A DNA stretch of 64,000 nt from the NCBI GenBank assembly GCA_900546325.1, contig URCR01000001.1:1-64000 (forward strand). Direction: 5' to 3'. Made by a program: the position numbers and the translations under genes. How positions within the stretch are numbered: position 1 is the first letter of the stretch; each line of letters starts with the position of its first letter. The DNA is from an uncultured Lachnospiraceae bacterium. GTDB lineage: Bacteria > Bacillota > Clostridia > Lachnospirales > Lachnospiraceae. Positions 54,189-63,757 of the stretch are shown here, piece after piece. A model generated the notes under the pieces. It was given only the letters and a program-made list of their open reading frames with translations. It was not told the DNA's origin and made no database searches.

Positions 54189-55046
54189 CTAACGATTTGT
54201 CATCTGGATAAACATCTTCTGCAAGTCCAACTTCGCCACTTCCAGCTCTTCCGGTGCTTTCTTCCATTTTTCTTTGGAACTTCCGATCACATATGCCGTC
54301 TTCATCGTTCCGAGCATCTCCGTGCCGATCACATCCTCTCCCTGGCTCCATATGTCAACCATTTCCTTCTTTCCGGAAATTCTATAACCACCGGCAAGCA
54401 ACTCCTCTGTCGCACAATTCTTCACAATCTTCCCGTCTTTTAAGATCACAACATGTTCGATCACACTTGCGACCTCTTCAATCAGATGTGTGGAAATTAC
54501 TATCGTAAACGGTTCTTCTATATACTTCTCAAGAAGAATCCGATAGAACATCTCTCTGTGATTCGCATCCAGCCCAAGGACCGGCTCATCTAAAAACAGA
54601 TATGGAACATTGACAGAAAGCGCAAGAACTAGCTTAAAAATCGACTTATACCCGGTGGAAAGTGTCCGCACTTTTTTCTTCGTATTCAGCCCAAACATCC
54701 CTGCAAGTTCCATCGCATACTCCATATCGAACTTCGGATAAAATTCCTTCGACCATTGAAATGCCTGCTGGATCTTCATCCCTGCCGGGTAAAGTGTCTG
54801 CTCACTCATCAGATACATATTCTGCTGCACCTGATCATTTTCCCTTGCAGGCTTTCCATCTACCAGCACTTCTCCCTGATCCGGAAAAATCCGGTTACTG
54901 ATAATATTGAGCATGGTGGATTTCCCTGCTCCATTTCGTCCTAGAAGCGCATATATTTTCCCATCCTCAAACTGTACACTGACATGATCCAGCGCCTTTG
55001 TGTCCTTATAGCCCTTTGACACTTCTTTGATCTCTATCCCTCTCAT
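54189..55046 (-). CDS. ABC transporter ATP-binding protein (YtrB-like)
   Basis: A 285-residue ATPase with Walker A GRNGAGKST near 36 and Walker B LFLDEPVLGLD. The degenerate signature LSTGYKS replaces LSGGQ, typical of the YtrB/BcrA group, and the H-loop is STHL. It overlaps gntR by four bases and lies six bases before the permease gene. Confidence 0.92.
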   Translation of the reverse strand: MRGIEIKEVSKGYKDTKALDHVSVQFEDGKIYALLGRNGAGKSTMLNIISNRIFPDQGEVLVDGKPARENDQVQQNMYLMSEQTLYPAGMKIQQAFQWSKEFYPKFDMEYAMELAGMFGLNTKKKVRTLSTGYKSIFKLVLALSVNVPYLFLDEPVLGLDANHREMFYRILLEKYIEEPFTIVISTHLIEEVASVIEHVVILKDGKIVKNCATEELLAGGYRISGKKEMVDIWSQGEDVIGTEMLGTMKTAYVIGSSKEKWKKAPEELEVAKLDLQKMFIQMTNR

Positions 55047-55411
55047 TTTGAAAATCCCCTTTCTATCATCGAAATGATCTCCACATCTGTAATTTCCAGC
55101 TTCTTCGCCTCCTCTACAAGACGACTTACAAAATTTTCATAAAACTGGTCTTTCCTCTTTTGTCTTAATTTCCTTACTGCACCTTCTGCCACAAACATTC
55201 CTACTCCTCTCTTCTTATACACGATCCCGGCATCTACCAGCAGGTTAATCCCCTTAAGCGCAGTTGCCGGATTGATCTTATAAGTCACAGATAGCTCTGT
55301 TGTAGAAGGAATCTGACTCTCTTCCTGAAATACCCCTGTCAAGATTGCATCTTCCATCCCTTCTGCAATCTGCAAAAATACAGGCTTCTCATCATCAAAA
55401 TTCAGCTTCAT
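55043..55411 (-). CDS. GntR-family (YtrA) transcriptional regulator
   Basis: A 122-residue regulator with a winged HTH (residues 10-76, IPSTTELSVTYKINPATALKG) and a short helical tail. It heads an operon with an ABC ATPase and permease, the classic YtrA layout, and probably represses its own operon through the palindrome at 55434-55455. Confidence 0.92.
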   Translation of the reverse strand: MKLNFDDEKPVFLQIAEGMEDAILTGVFQEESQIPSTTELSVTYKINPATALKGINLLVDAGIVYKKRGVGMFVAEGAVRKLRQKRKDQFYENFVSRLVEEAKKLEITDVEIISMIERGFSK

Positions 55412-55433
55412 CTTTTCCTCCTCTCGTTATGTG

Positions 55434-55493
55434 GTTAGTTACTCAAGTAATTAACTATATATGCATTATATCCACCACTCCTACTTTTGTCAA
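55434..55493 (-). promoter_or_regulatory. Promoter and palindromic operator of the gntR-ABC operon
   Basis: On the minus strand TTGACA (55488-55493) and TATAAT (55465-55470) are 17 bases apart. The imperfect palindrome GTTAATTAC-TTGA-GTAACTAAC (55434-55455) lies just downstream of the -10, around the start of transcription. This is where a YtrA repressor would bind. Confidence 0.8.
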
Positions 55494-55524
55494 TTACTTT
55501 GCTTCAAAAAGTTTTGTAAAAAAC

Positions 55525-55559
55525 AAAAAACCTCGCAACGTTTTCTATACGTCGCAAGG
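55525..55559 (-). terminator. Rho-independent terminator of the 138-residue membrane-protein gene
   Basis: An 11-base stem (55531-55541 with 55549-55559, with G-T pairing) is followed on the minus strand by six T (55525-55530). Confidence 0.82.
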
Positions 55560-55630
55560 CATCTTTCTCTATTCTTTCTGTTCTTTCTCTATGCTATATT
55601 TACACCTATGCTGGAATGTCTTTTTCTTTC

Positions 55631-56047
55631 CTAGACCATCATTGCGATCAGAGAAGGAATCAAACAGACAAGCGCACACAACAAATCTCCTAAAAACCGG
55701 CACACAATCCGTTCGTCATCATCCAATTCCCCAAATGGAATCACCTTCTCATCGACAAAGTCTACCATATCTTTTGTGATATGTTTCTCTTTTTTCTCTT
55801 CTTTTTCCTCCAACAAATGATGGATCCGAACCCCATCCAGCCTAAGATATTGAATCCATGCCAACATAAGGAAAATACATCCTGCCACAAAAAGTGCATT
55901 CTCTGCAAGTGACCGATATCCCCCTTGATTCAAAAACTTGTCCCACAGAAGGCAGAGAACCATCGCTACAGCAAATTTTGCCACACACTGATATAACATT
56001 GGACGGATCATATATTTTTGAAATATCATACGGATTTTTTTAATCAT
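55631..56047 (-). CDS. Membrane protein of unknown function
   Basis: A 138-residue protein with hydrophobic segments near 20-35, 50-66 and 118-138, and a charged middle (EEKEEKKEKHITKDMVDFVDE). No family recognised. It stands alone between opp and the gntR-ABC operon and has its own terminator. Confidence 0.72.
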   Translation of the reverse strand: MIKKIRMIFQKYMIRPMLYQCVAKFAVAMVLCLLWDKFLNQGGYRSLAENALFVAGCIFLMLAWIQYLRLDGVRIHHLLEEKEEKKEKHITKDMVDFVDEKVIPFGELDDDERIVCRFLGDLLCALVCLIPSLIAMMV

Positions 56048-56108
56048 AGTTTTTCTTCCTTTACCTAAGTATTACTTCATTTTCTCTGTCCAGATTATAC
56101 TTTTTCAC

Positions 56109-56160
56109 AAAAAATAAGTCTTGTCAAGGTTTTCCCAACAAGTTCTCCCCTCAACAAGAC
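56109..56160 (-). terminator. Terminator of the opp operon
   Basis: Stem GTCTTGTTGAGG with CCTTGACAAGAC (56118-56129 and 56149-56160), followed on the minus strand by a T-rich run, about 70 bases beyond oppF. Confidence 0.78.
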
Positions 56161-56228
56161 ATACTTTTATCATTTTTATCCAGCTTTTAGACAACAGCTT
56201 CGCTTTTGCCTCAGCCGTGATATTTTTC

Positions 56229-57164
56229 TTACTTTTCGATCTCTCTGCGATATCCTTCCAGTTCTTTCTGATTTCCATAGACAAAATGTCCCGGCAGAAT
56301 TTCTTCCCAAACCGGCTGATCCACACTGTAATCATGAATCGACGGATCATAAACAATAAGCTCTTTATTCTTCTCACGCTCCGGATCCGGAATCGGAACT
56401 GCAGAAAGCAGCGCTTTTGTATATGGATGAAGCGGGTGCAGGAACAACTCTTCTGCTTCTGCAAGCTCCACAATACGTCCCTTATGAATTACCGCAATAC
56501 GGTCTGAAATAAATCTTACAACAGACAAGTCATGTGCGATGAACAGGTAAGTCAGTCCTTTTGTCTTCTTCAACTCATTCAGAAGGTTCAATACCTGTGC
56601 ACGGATAGAAACATCCAGCGCAGAAATCGGTTCATCCGCCACAACAAACTCCGGCTCCATGATCAACGCACGCGCAATACCGATACGCTGTCTTTGTCCA
56701 CCTGAGAATTCATGTGGGAATCGAGATGCAAATTCCGGTAAAAGACCAACTTCCCGAAGTGCATTCTGCACTTTATTGTATCTGTCTTTCTCATCTTTGT
56801 AAAGGTGATGATTAATCAGACCTTCTGAGATAATATAATCAACTTTCGCACGTTCATTTAAGGATGCCTGAGGATCCTGGAAGATCATCTGACATTTTTT
56901 GATCACTTCAAGGTCGAGTTCTTTGGAAATCTTACCACTGATGCGACGCCCTTTAAACAAAATCTCTCCGGCAGATACCGGGTTGATTCTCGTGATCGCA
57001 CGTCCGATCGTTGTCTTTCCTGATCCTGACTCTCCTACGAGCGCGAAGGTCTCTCCTTTATAAATATCAAAGTTCACATGGTCAACTGCAACGAACTTCT
57101 TCTTTCCGGTTCCGAAGGTAATCTGCAGATCTTTCAACTCAATCAGTTTTTCTTTTTCTTGCAT
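56229..57164 (-). CDS. oppF: Oligopeptide ABC transporter ATP-binding protein OppF
   Basis: A 311-residue ATPase with GESGSGKTT near 46, FSGGQRQR, VVADEPISALD and IAHD. The C-terminal tail (HPLHPYTKALLSAVPIPDPE) is typical of the OppF/DppF peptide group. Last gene of oppABCDF; powers peptide uptake. Confidence 0.94.
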   Translation of the reverse strand: MQEKEKLIELKDLQITFGTGKKKFVAVDHVNFDIYKGETFALVGESGSGKTTIGRAITRINPVSAGEILFKGRRISGKISKELDLEVIKKCQMIFQDPQASLNERAKVDYIISEGLINHHLYKDEKDRYNKVQNALREVGLLPEFASRFPHEFSGGQRQRIGIARALIMEPEFVVADEPISALDVSIRAQVLNLLNELKKTKGLTYLFIAHDLSVVRFISDRIAVIHKGRIVELAEAEELFLHPLHPYTKALLSAVPIPDPEREKNKELIVYDPSIHDYSVDQPVWEEILPGHFVYGNQKELEGYRREIEK

Positions 57165-57169
57165 AATTC

Positions 57170-58210
57170 TTACCCTCTTCCTTCCATACTCGCACGAAGA
57201 CGTTTAATTGCCTCCGGCTGTTCAATCTTCGGTGCACGCGGATCTAAGTACCACGTTTTCGCCTTATGCGTTGGTGTGATCTCAAAGAATGGCGGCTCCT
57301 CCTCAAAGTCGATTGCAAGTGCCTTCTTGTTACGAGGTGCAAATGCATCCCCTTGAATCTTATTGAATAAGTTCGGTGGTGTACCTTCAATCGTCGGCAA
57401 CGGTTCCCCTTTCACTCCTAGCTGTGGAAGGGAAGATAACAATGCCCATGTGTACGGATGCCATGCATCATAGAAAATCTCATTGACTGTACCATACTCA
57501 ACGATCTGTCCCGCATACATTACCGCAACACGGTCCGCTACATTTGCCACAACACCAAGATCGTGTGTAATATAAATAACTGTCATCTTCAGTTCTTTCT
57601 GAAGATCTCTGATCAGATTCAGAATCTGTGCCTGGATTGTTACATCCAGCGCAGTCGTAGGTTCGTCACAGATCAGAATATCCGGATGACAGGCAGCTGC
57701 GATCGCAATGACAACACGCTGTCTCATACCACCGGAAAATTCATGTGGATACTGATTGTATCGCTTCTCCGGAAATGGGATTCCTACTTTTTCAAGCATC
57801 TCCAGTGCCATTTTCTTTGCCTCAGCACCTTTGATTCCCTGATTCAATTCGATACTTTCCTGAATCTGTTTTCCTACTTTTTTCAATGGATTCAGAGAAG
57901 TCATCGGATCCTGCATTACCATAGAAATTTTCTTTCCACGGATCGTTCTCCAGTCCTTCTCTTTTTTATATTTCGCCAGATCTTTTCCATCATACATGAT
58001 CGATCCGTGTGTAATACTTCCATTGGAGTCAAGCATTCCTAAGAAAGACTTTGTAAACACTGACTTTCCTGATCCTGACTCTCCTACAATTGCAAGTGTT
58101 TCTCCTTCATAAAGGTCTAAGGAACATCTGCGAATCGCCGTCAGTTTTCTGCCACGTAAGCTAAACTGGATTTCTACATCTTTCGCAGACAAGATTGGTT
58201 CTTTTGTCAT
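57170..58210 (-). CDS. oppD: Oligopeptide ABC transporter ATP-binding protein OppD
   Basis: A 346-residue ATPase with GESGSGKSV near 40, FSGGMRQR, LICDEPTTALDVT and ITHD. The C-terminal oligopeptide domain contains WALLSSLPQLG and IEGTPPNLF. The usual Cys-rich tail (GCPF..C) of many OppD proteins is altered here (IQGDAFAPRN), so it may lack the iron-sulfur site. It lies five bases upstream of oppF. Confidence 0.94.
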   Translation of the reverse strand: MTKEPILSAKDVEIQFSLRGRKLTAIRRCSLDLYEGETLAIVGESGSGKSVFTKSFLGMLDSNGSITHGSIMYDGKDLAKYKKEKDWRTIRGKKISMVMQDPMTSLNPLKKVGKQIQESIELNQGIKGAEAKKMALEMLEKVGIPFPEKRYNQYPHEFSGGMRQRVVIAIAAACHPDILICDEPTTALDVTIQAQILNLIRDLQKELKMTVIYITHDLGVVANVADRVAVMYAGQIVEYGTVNEIFYDAWHPYTWALLSSLPQLGVKGEPLPTIEGTPPNLFNKIQGDAFAPRNKKALAIDFEEEPPFFEITPTHKAKTWYLDPRAPKIEQPEAIKRLRASMEGRG

Positions 58211-58224
58211 AGCAGTCCTCCGTT

Positions 58225-59151
58225 CTATACGTGATTTCTCGGGTCAGCCGCATCAGAGAACGCATTTCCCACAAGGTAAAATGTAACTGTAATAAGAGAT
58301 ACAATTACCGCCGGGAAAATCAGCAGATACGGGTGTTCGAGGAAATAGTTACGGGCATTTCTAAGCAGAATACCCAGTGACGGTGTATCGATTCCAAGTC
58401 CAAGTCCTAAATAAGATAACGTAGACTCAAGTGCAATTGTCGACGGGATCGACAGTGCAAGTCTCAGAATAATGATACTGATCAAATATGGAAGAATGTT
58501 CTTTACGAGCACTCTCCAGATCGGAGTACCTAAGCATCGTGAAGCAAGATTGTATTCTCTGTCACGATACATCATAACAAGGTTACGCACATTTCTCGCC
58601 ATGGTCAGCCATCCGAATCCAATCAGTGAAATACACATAATTGTAAAGGACTGCCCAACAAGAAGCGCAATCAATGTCATATAAATGATAACCGGTACGT
58701 TATTAATAATATTATAAACTTCTGTCAAAATACGATCGAGGCTTCTTATATATCCCCAAATACAGCCAATGATAACTCCGAGCACACACTCTCCAAGCGC
58801 AACGATCAGCGCCAACTTAATGGATGTCTGTGCTGCATACCATACCTGACACCAGTAATCACGTCCGAGGTTATCTGTTCCGAACCAATATTCACCATTC
58901 GGTGACTGAAATGCCATAGCCGAATTTGTTTTTAATGCAGCATAATCATATTTTCCAATATGCAGTGCGATGAAAGAGAAAATTACAAGTGCAAAAAAAA
59001 CAATGGCCATCACAACTGCTGATTTTTTCTTCAGAAAATTCTGGAACACGGATTTCCAATAAGAATAGTCTGAATATCCGGTACGTTCCGCTTCTTCTGC
59101 AGAATATTCCACGAACCGAAATAAATCATCTTTTTTCTCATTTTCGCCCAT
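58225..59151 (-). CDS. oppC: Oligopeptide ABC transporter permease OppC
   Basis: A 308-residue inner-membrane permease with an N-terminal OppC segment, six membrane segments and the EAA-type loop (RNVRNLVMMYRDREYNLASR). The GTDNLGRDYW motif is typical of OppC/DppC. It shares one base with oppB. Confidence 0.94.
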   Translation of the reverse strand: MGENEKKDDLFRFVEYSAEEAERTGYSDYSYWKSVFQNFLKKKSAVVMAIVFFALVIFSFIALHIGKYDYAALKTNSAMAFQSPNGEYWFGTDNLGRDYWCQVWYAAQTSIKLALIVALGECVLGVIIGCIWGYIRSLDRILTEVYNIINNVPVIIYMTLIALLVGQSFTIMCISLIGFGWLTMARNVRNLVMMYRDREYNLASRCLGTPIWRVLVKNILPYLISIIILRLALSIPSTIALESTLSYLGLGLGIDTPSLGILLRNARNYFLEHPYLLIFPAVIVSLITVTFYLVGNAFSDAADPRNHV

Positions 59152-60101
59152 TATCGCGTTCCTCCTTTTCCTGTAAGTTTAATTCTCGGATCAAGTAACA
59201 TCATAAGAATATCTCCGAGGAATACACCCAGTGTACCAAGCACTGCGTAAAGGACTACAAGTGTCTGCACGACATTTACGTCATAGCGGACAATCGCATC
59301 CGTAAGAAGTGGTCCCATTCCCGGTACAGAGAAGAATCTTTCTACCAAAAGAGATCCACCTATCGTGTAGAGAAATGACGCCGGAACATATTGAGCCAGC
59401 GGTACAAATGCGTTCTTAAAGACATGTTTAATCATAATTCCCGCAGAAGAAGTACCCTTCACACGAGCCAGCTTAATGTAATCCTTATTCAGTTCATCTA
59501 CCATATAACGTCTCGTCCAGAGTGCATAACTTGCGATAGATGCCAGTGACAGACATACGATCGGAAGTATACTTGTCTCTGACGGATTCCGTGTCGAATA
59601 AAGCGACGGAAGCCCGAGCACTTTCGAACCAAATGCCAACACAAGTGAGTATGACACAAGGCTTGGAACCGCATTTACAAAAATTGTGTATGCTGTTCCT
59701 ACATGATCTAAGATCCGGTCTTTGTTTAATGTCTGGATAATACCGATAAGGATACCTACAAAAAGGGAAATCACAAGTGCAGTACATCCAAGTTTCATAG
59801 AAATTGTAAATTTATCGCCAATTACCGATACGACATCAACACCGTTCTGAATTCTTCTGGATTCGCCAAAATCGAATTTCAGAAGCTGCCCATAATAACG
59901 AACGAGTTGTTTCGGCATCGGATCTAACAGTCCTGCTGCCTGTAACTGCTCTTCTTTCTGCTCTGGTGTAAACTTCATTAACTGATCTTCTGTAAAGAAA
60001 TAGTCTGTCGGAAGCATTCTCATCAACAGAAAAACGATCGTTACAACAATCAGGACTGTCACAACAGATTGTAACAGTCGCTTGATTGTATACTTAAACA
60101 T
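59151..60101 (-). CDS. oppB: Oligopeptide ABC transporter permease OppB
   Basis: A 316-residue permease with the OppB N-terminal motif (MFKYTIKRLLQSVVTVL) and six membrane segments. The coupling loop YMVDELNKDYIKLARVKG lies near residue 210. It shares one base with both neighbours, so the whole opp operon is tightly coupled. Confidence 0.94.
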   Translation of the reverse strand: MFKYTIKRLLQSVVTVLIVVTIVFLLMRMLPTDYFFTEDQLMKFTPEQKEEQLQAAGLLDPMPKQLVRYYGQLLKFDFGESRRIQNGVDVVSVIGDKFTISMKLGCTALVISLFVGILIGIIQTLNKDRILDHVGTAYTIFVNAVPSLVSYSLVLAFGSKVLGLPSLYSTRNPSETSILPIVCLSLASIASYALWTRRYMVDELNKDYIKLARVKGTSSAGIMIKHVFKNAFVPLAQYVPASFLYTIGGSLLVERFFSVPGMGPLLTDAIVRYDVNVVQTLVVLYAVLGTLGVFLGDILMMLLDPRIKLTGKGGTR

Positions 60102-62032
60102 TATTTATTAAATTCCTCTGCGAATTTCTCGTAATCTTCCGTAGTATAGGCGTCTACGGATGTCTCCCAGTTTTTATATTTTGCATTCTGCATACCATAG
60201 ATTGCATGAGATACTGAGTAATCATTGATCTTTGATAACTGCCATGAAATCTCAAGGTTGTATGGGATTGTCATCGCATGTTTTAACATGTAAGCTTCTG
60301 CCTGTGCATATGCTTCATATCTTTCATCAAGATCTCCTGTAATTGCATTCGCTTTGTTTACAAGGTCTGTAAATTCTTTCCATGTAGCGATCAGTTCAGG
60401 ATCTGTAGCATCGTTGATGTTTGTGTAGTTCATTGAATAGTAAGCTGTCTCTTCTCCGTATGTCTCCTGTCCGAGGAAGTTCTGCACATCACCGTAGTCA
60501 GCTCCCCATCCATTCATAACAACAGACTGAAGACTTGGATCGATAACTTCCTGAGTTAAGCTGGATACATATGTTCCGATGTTTAATTTTATATAATCAT
60601 CCCCAAGACATTCTGCAAAGTTTTCCTGAAGAACTGTTGCAGAGTCAAGTGCTAACTGAGAACCAGCCGGGATATAGTAGTCCATCTCAACCGGGAATTT
60701 AACACCTTTTGCAGAGAGTTCTTCTATTGCCTGTTTCTTAAGCTCTTCTGCTTTTTCTTTGTCAAGTCTTCTCATCTTCTTGCCGTTAGACTCTGGAAGT
60801 TCGATTAATTCTTCTACTCTGTCAACGTACTCTGTACCATCTGAGAAGTATACAAGACCTTTCATTGTGTAAGCTGTATTCTCGCAGCTAAGTGGATTGA
60901 TCATGTTTGCTCTCTCATAAGTTTTTGTCAGGTCAAGTCCGTAGTAGATAGACTGACGGAATGCTTCGTTTGCAATCGCTGTATTCCAGTTTGTATCATC
61001 AGATCCGTCTTCGTTCTTCTTTGCATAGTTGAATTTCATCTGGTAAGAGAATTTATTAGGAAGTTTCTCTGTCAGATAATCGTGATACTGGTTGTTCTCA
61101 TCTTCGTAGATTGCTCTTAAGTTTGCTTCTGCAAGGTCGATTGTATCGATTTCTCCTGTATCATAGAGAGAGTATCCAACTGTTACGTCTTCGACCAGTT
61201 TAATTGTAACTGTATCGAAAAGTTTACAATCTTTGTCCCAGTAGCTTTCGTTCTTTGTCAGAGTCTTTGTGTTACCCTGGATGAACTCTGTTAAGATGTA
61301 TGGTCCGTTGTACCATAATTTATCGATTCCTACAGATTTTACATTTTCTACACCAACTTCATCGATGAAGCCCTGAGAAATCGGGTACAGACATGCAGAT
61401 ACTGCTACTGTATCAAAATATGGTGTCTCTGCTATACAGTGGTAAACTACTGTATAATCATCTGGCGTTTCGATTCCTACCATCTCAAGGAATTTCGATT
61501 TGTCAAGCTTTAATGCCTCATCTGCTGAGAGTGATTTTGTATATTCACGGTATTCCTTTGCACCTTTGATCATTGAGATTGGCATAGATGTGTTGTTACC
61601 AGCATCGTTCTTGTGTGCATTCAGGATCCACTCAAGAGCTGTTACAAAGTCATCTGCAACCATGTCAGCCTTTTCATTTCCCTGCTGGTCTACCCATTTC
61701 ACATCGTCTCTCATCTTAAATGTCCATGTAAGACCATTATCTTCTGTACCCCATTCTTTTGCGATACCTGCCACTAACTGTCCTTTTGGATTTGTCTCAA
61801 GGAAACCTTCGTTTGTGTTACAAAGTACGTTTAAGTCAGCTGCCATCTCCGTATTCAAAACAAATACGTTCTCCATCTCACGCTGTGGCACTTCATAAGT
61901 CACAAGATCTTTAATCTCTTCTGAAGCCCCTTTTTCGCCTTTGGATTCTTTCTTGCCACTTCCACATCCAACAGTTGTTACTGCGAGTGCAGCTACCAGT
62001 GCAAGTGCAAGCCATTTGCCTCGTTTTTTCAT
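60101..62032 (-). CDS. oppA: Oligopeptide-binding lipoprotein OppA
   Basis: A 643-residue SBP_bac_5 protein with a lipoprotein signal (basic KKRGK, hydrophobic core, lipobox TVGC at about residue 23). It captures peptides outside the membrane for the OppBCDF importer. GGAGGAG precedes the ATG. Longer than many OppA proteins (about 540). Confidence 0.94.
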   Translation of the reverse strand: MKKRGKWLALALVAALAVTTVGCGSGKKESKGEKGASEEIKDLVTYEVPQREMENVFVLNTEMAADLNVLCNTNEGFLETNPKGQLVAGIAKEWGTEDNGLTWTFKMRDDVKWVDQQGNEKADMVADDFVTALEWILNAHKNDAGNNTSMPISMIKGAKEYREYTKSLSADEALKLDKSKFLEMVGIETPDDYTVVYHCIAETPYFDTVAVSACLYPISQGFIDEVGVENVKSVGIDKLWYNGPYILTEFIQGNTKTLTKNESYWDKDCKLFDTVTIKLVEDVTVGYSLYDTGEIDTIDLAEANLRAIYEDENNQYHDYLTEKLPNKFSYQMKFNYAKKNEDGSDDTNWNTAIANEAFRQSIYYGLDLTKTYERANMINPLSCENTAYTMKGLVYFSDGTEYVDRVEELIELPESNGKKMRRLDKEKAEELKKQAIEELSAKGVKFPVEMDYYIPAGSQLALDSATVLQENFAECLGDDYIKLNIGTYVSSLTQEVIDPSLQSVVMNGWGADYGDVQNFLGQETYGEETAYYSMNYTNINDATDPELIATWKEFTDLVNKANAITGDLDERYEAYAQAEAYMLKHAMTIPYNLEISWQLSKINDYSVSHAIYGMQNAKYKNWETSVDAYTTEDYEKFAEEFNK

Positions 62033-62070
62033 AACTTTCTCCTCCTTTTATAATTTATAGCATTAAAGTT

Positions 62071-62165
62071 ATTATAATTTTTCATTGCTGCATTGTCAAT
62101 AAATTTTTTCATTTTTTTGCATGTTTACGCAAAATACTTTTCCCGCTAAAATTCATCAGAATTTT
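62071..62165 (-). promoter_or_regulatory. Promoter of the opp operon with upstream palindrome
   Basis: On the minus strand TTGACA (62094-62099) and TATAAT (62071-62076) are 17 bases apart. About 50 bases further upstream is AAAATTC-ATCA-GAATTTT (62148-62165), a palindrome with some likeness to a CodY box. CodY control of opp is known in Firmicutes, but this match is weak. Confidence 0.65.
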
Positions 62166-62789
62166 CTATCTTTTTGTTGTTTTTAGTTAATTTGTATTCC
62201 ATCCTATCTTTTCTTTCTCTATTCTGTGTATACATCTATCTTGTATATTCAAGTATGTATGATTTTCGCCTTTTCCATATAGTACATTTTGCACGAAAGC
62301 AAGCCTGATATCACAAGTATTTTTTAGTTCTCTTTTTTTATAAATATTCATTTTGTTTTATATTGTATCATTTTCTATATTTTTGAAAACATATCCTTTT
62401 CCGGGAGCAACATACAAATATTCCTTCCATAGTTTCAGAGAGTTTCGCAATTTTTGCAAGAAAAAATTTCTAATAATTCAAAAAACTGACTTTAAAGGGA
62501 ATTTTATCTTGCTGATGTCACCCGGTTTCTTACAAAAACAGCATTCAAAATCAAACGTTTTTCTTGTCTGTCTTTCTTTTATTTGGTATTTATGATCCAT
62601 TTACCAGCTAATAAAAACAAAATAATTTTCCAACAAGCTTTTGATTTATAGAAAATACAATATTTTTCAGGATGCTAAAAAAAGATTACATCTCTTATAC
62701 CAAACTCAAAACATCGTTACTGCATTATATAAGGAAAGAAATCATTCTTTTTCCGTGGAATGTTTGACTCCTTATTATAAATAATATGC
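62166..62789. other. Long AT-rich noncoding stretch upstream of opp
   Basis: More than 600 bases with very low GC and no frame with a ribosome site or recognisable protein. It probably includes decayed sequence of the OppD-like remnant that follows. Confidence 0.5.
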
Positions 62790-62935
62790 TGAATCTTTAT
62801 ACACATGCTTCTTTACAAAAAGCAGGAACTGGCTTCCATCGAAGGAACACCGACGAATCTGATCTTACTACCAAAAGGATGTCCTTTCTGTACAAAAGCA
62901 TGCCATCTGCATCATACGATGGGGCAGAATGAATT
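62790..62935 (+). pseudogene. Decayed C-terminal fragment of an OppD/DppD-type ATPase
   Basis: In one frame YTHASL resembles the HPYTHALL box of OppD C-termini. After a frameshift, the next frame reads LASIEGTPTNLILLPKGCPF followed by CTKAC. This corresponds to the oligopeptide-transporter domain (consensus IEGTPPNL..PPKGCPFA.RC). The ATPase core is gone. The fragment lies on the strand opposite to the intact opp operon next door, so it is a relic of a second peptide importer, not of this one. Confidence 0.6.
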
Positions 62936-62950
62936 TTCATTCTGCCCCAT
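62919..62950. repeat. Perfect 14-base hairpin at the end of the OppD remnant
   Basis: ATGGGGCAGAATGA and its complement with a 4-base loop. There is no T run on either side. It may be a terminator lacking its T tract, or the relic of the lost gene's terminator. It sits 50 bases beyond the stop of the small membrane-protein gene on the minus strand. Confidence 0.6.
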
Positions 62951-63001
62951 GATATCACTCAAAAGCAAGTCCTCTATTTCGCCTTTCCAATTTTTTCTTT
63001 C

Positions 63002-63319
63002 TTACATCATAAGGAAAACCACACATCCAATCGCTCCCACAGCCAGAAAAATCAGCCCGACTCCCGCTCTCTTTTTCCGCTTTTCTCTCTCCATTTTCAT
63101 TTCTTCTGTCATTTGAAGGACCGGGTAACGCCTTCTTCCGATCAGATACATCAGAAGTCCCGCAGAATTATTGCCGTTCATTGCAAAGAACCCCCAGAAC
63201 TTCGGATGTTTCAATCCCCTGCTTGCCGCATCCATTTCTACCATTTTATAGACTTGAAATACAAGCTGCACACCTCCGACAATCATGACCGCCATACAGA
63301 TACTCATCATAGACATCAT
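63002..63319 (-). CDS. Small membrane protein of unknown function
   Basis: A 105-residue protein with hydrophobic segments near 8-25, 42-60 and 84-104, and a basic stretch (EREKRKKRAG). GAGGAGG precedes MMSMMS at 63319. It follows the XRE regulator gene by 30 bases and is probably under its control. No family recognised. Confidence 0.7.
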   Translation of the reverse strand: MMSMMSICMAVMIVGGVQLVFQVYKMVEMDAASRGLKHPKFWGFFAMNGNNSAGLLMYLIGRRRYPVLQMTEEMKMEREKRKKRAGVGLIFLAVGAIGCVVFLMM

Positions 63320-63349
63320 CGTTTTTTCCTCCTCTTTCCCATGGCACAC

Positions 63350-63757
63350 TTAAATCTTTTTGATAATCTGATACAACAGCGCCGCCGAACTGATGATCGC
63401 CAAAATAAAAACTGCCATTAACGCAAACAGATTCTGCGGCATCCTGCTTGCAAAAATCATCAGCAGGATCAGAACGAATAGATTCACTGTTGTAATTAAA
63501 ATCAACTTCTTATTACTGGATACAATATTGGTACTTTCTTCAAGATGCTCTAACATCTGCTCATCTCCTTTTAATAATTGGTCGAGACTGACCTGGTAAA
63601 GATCACTCAGCCGGATCACACTCATAATGTCCGGATAGGATTTCTCATTTTCCCAGTTAGAGATCGTCTGACGTGATACAAGAATCTCTTCTGCCACCTT
63701 TTCCTGAGTAAGCCCCGCTTCCATTCTCGCTTTTTTTAGTTTCTTGCCGATTTCCAT
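63350..63757 (-). CDS. XRE-family regulator with C-terminal membrane segments
   Basis: A 135-residue protein. An HTH (residues 5-55: LKKARMEAGLTQEKVAEEIL and SRQTISNWENEKSYPD) is followed by two hydrophobic segments near 85-105 and 110-130. AGGAGG sets the start at MEIGKK, eight codons after the open frame begins. Membrane-attached XRE regulators of this type often control small adjacent membrane proteins. Confidence 0.88.
   Translation of the reverse strand: MEIGKKLKKARMEAGLTQEKVAEEILVSRQTISNWENEKSYPDIMSVIRLSDLYQVSLDQLLKGDEQMLEHLEESTNIVSSNKKLILITTVNLFVLILLMIFASRMPQNLFALMAVFILAIISSAALLYQIIKKI

Noticed and set aside
62353..62595. 80-codon plus-strand frame in the AT-rich gap
   Set aside because: No ribosome site, no recognisable similarity, Phe/Lys-rich composition expected from AT-rich DNA.
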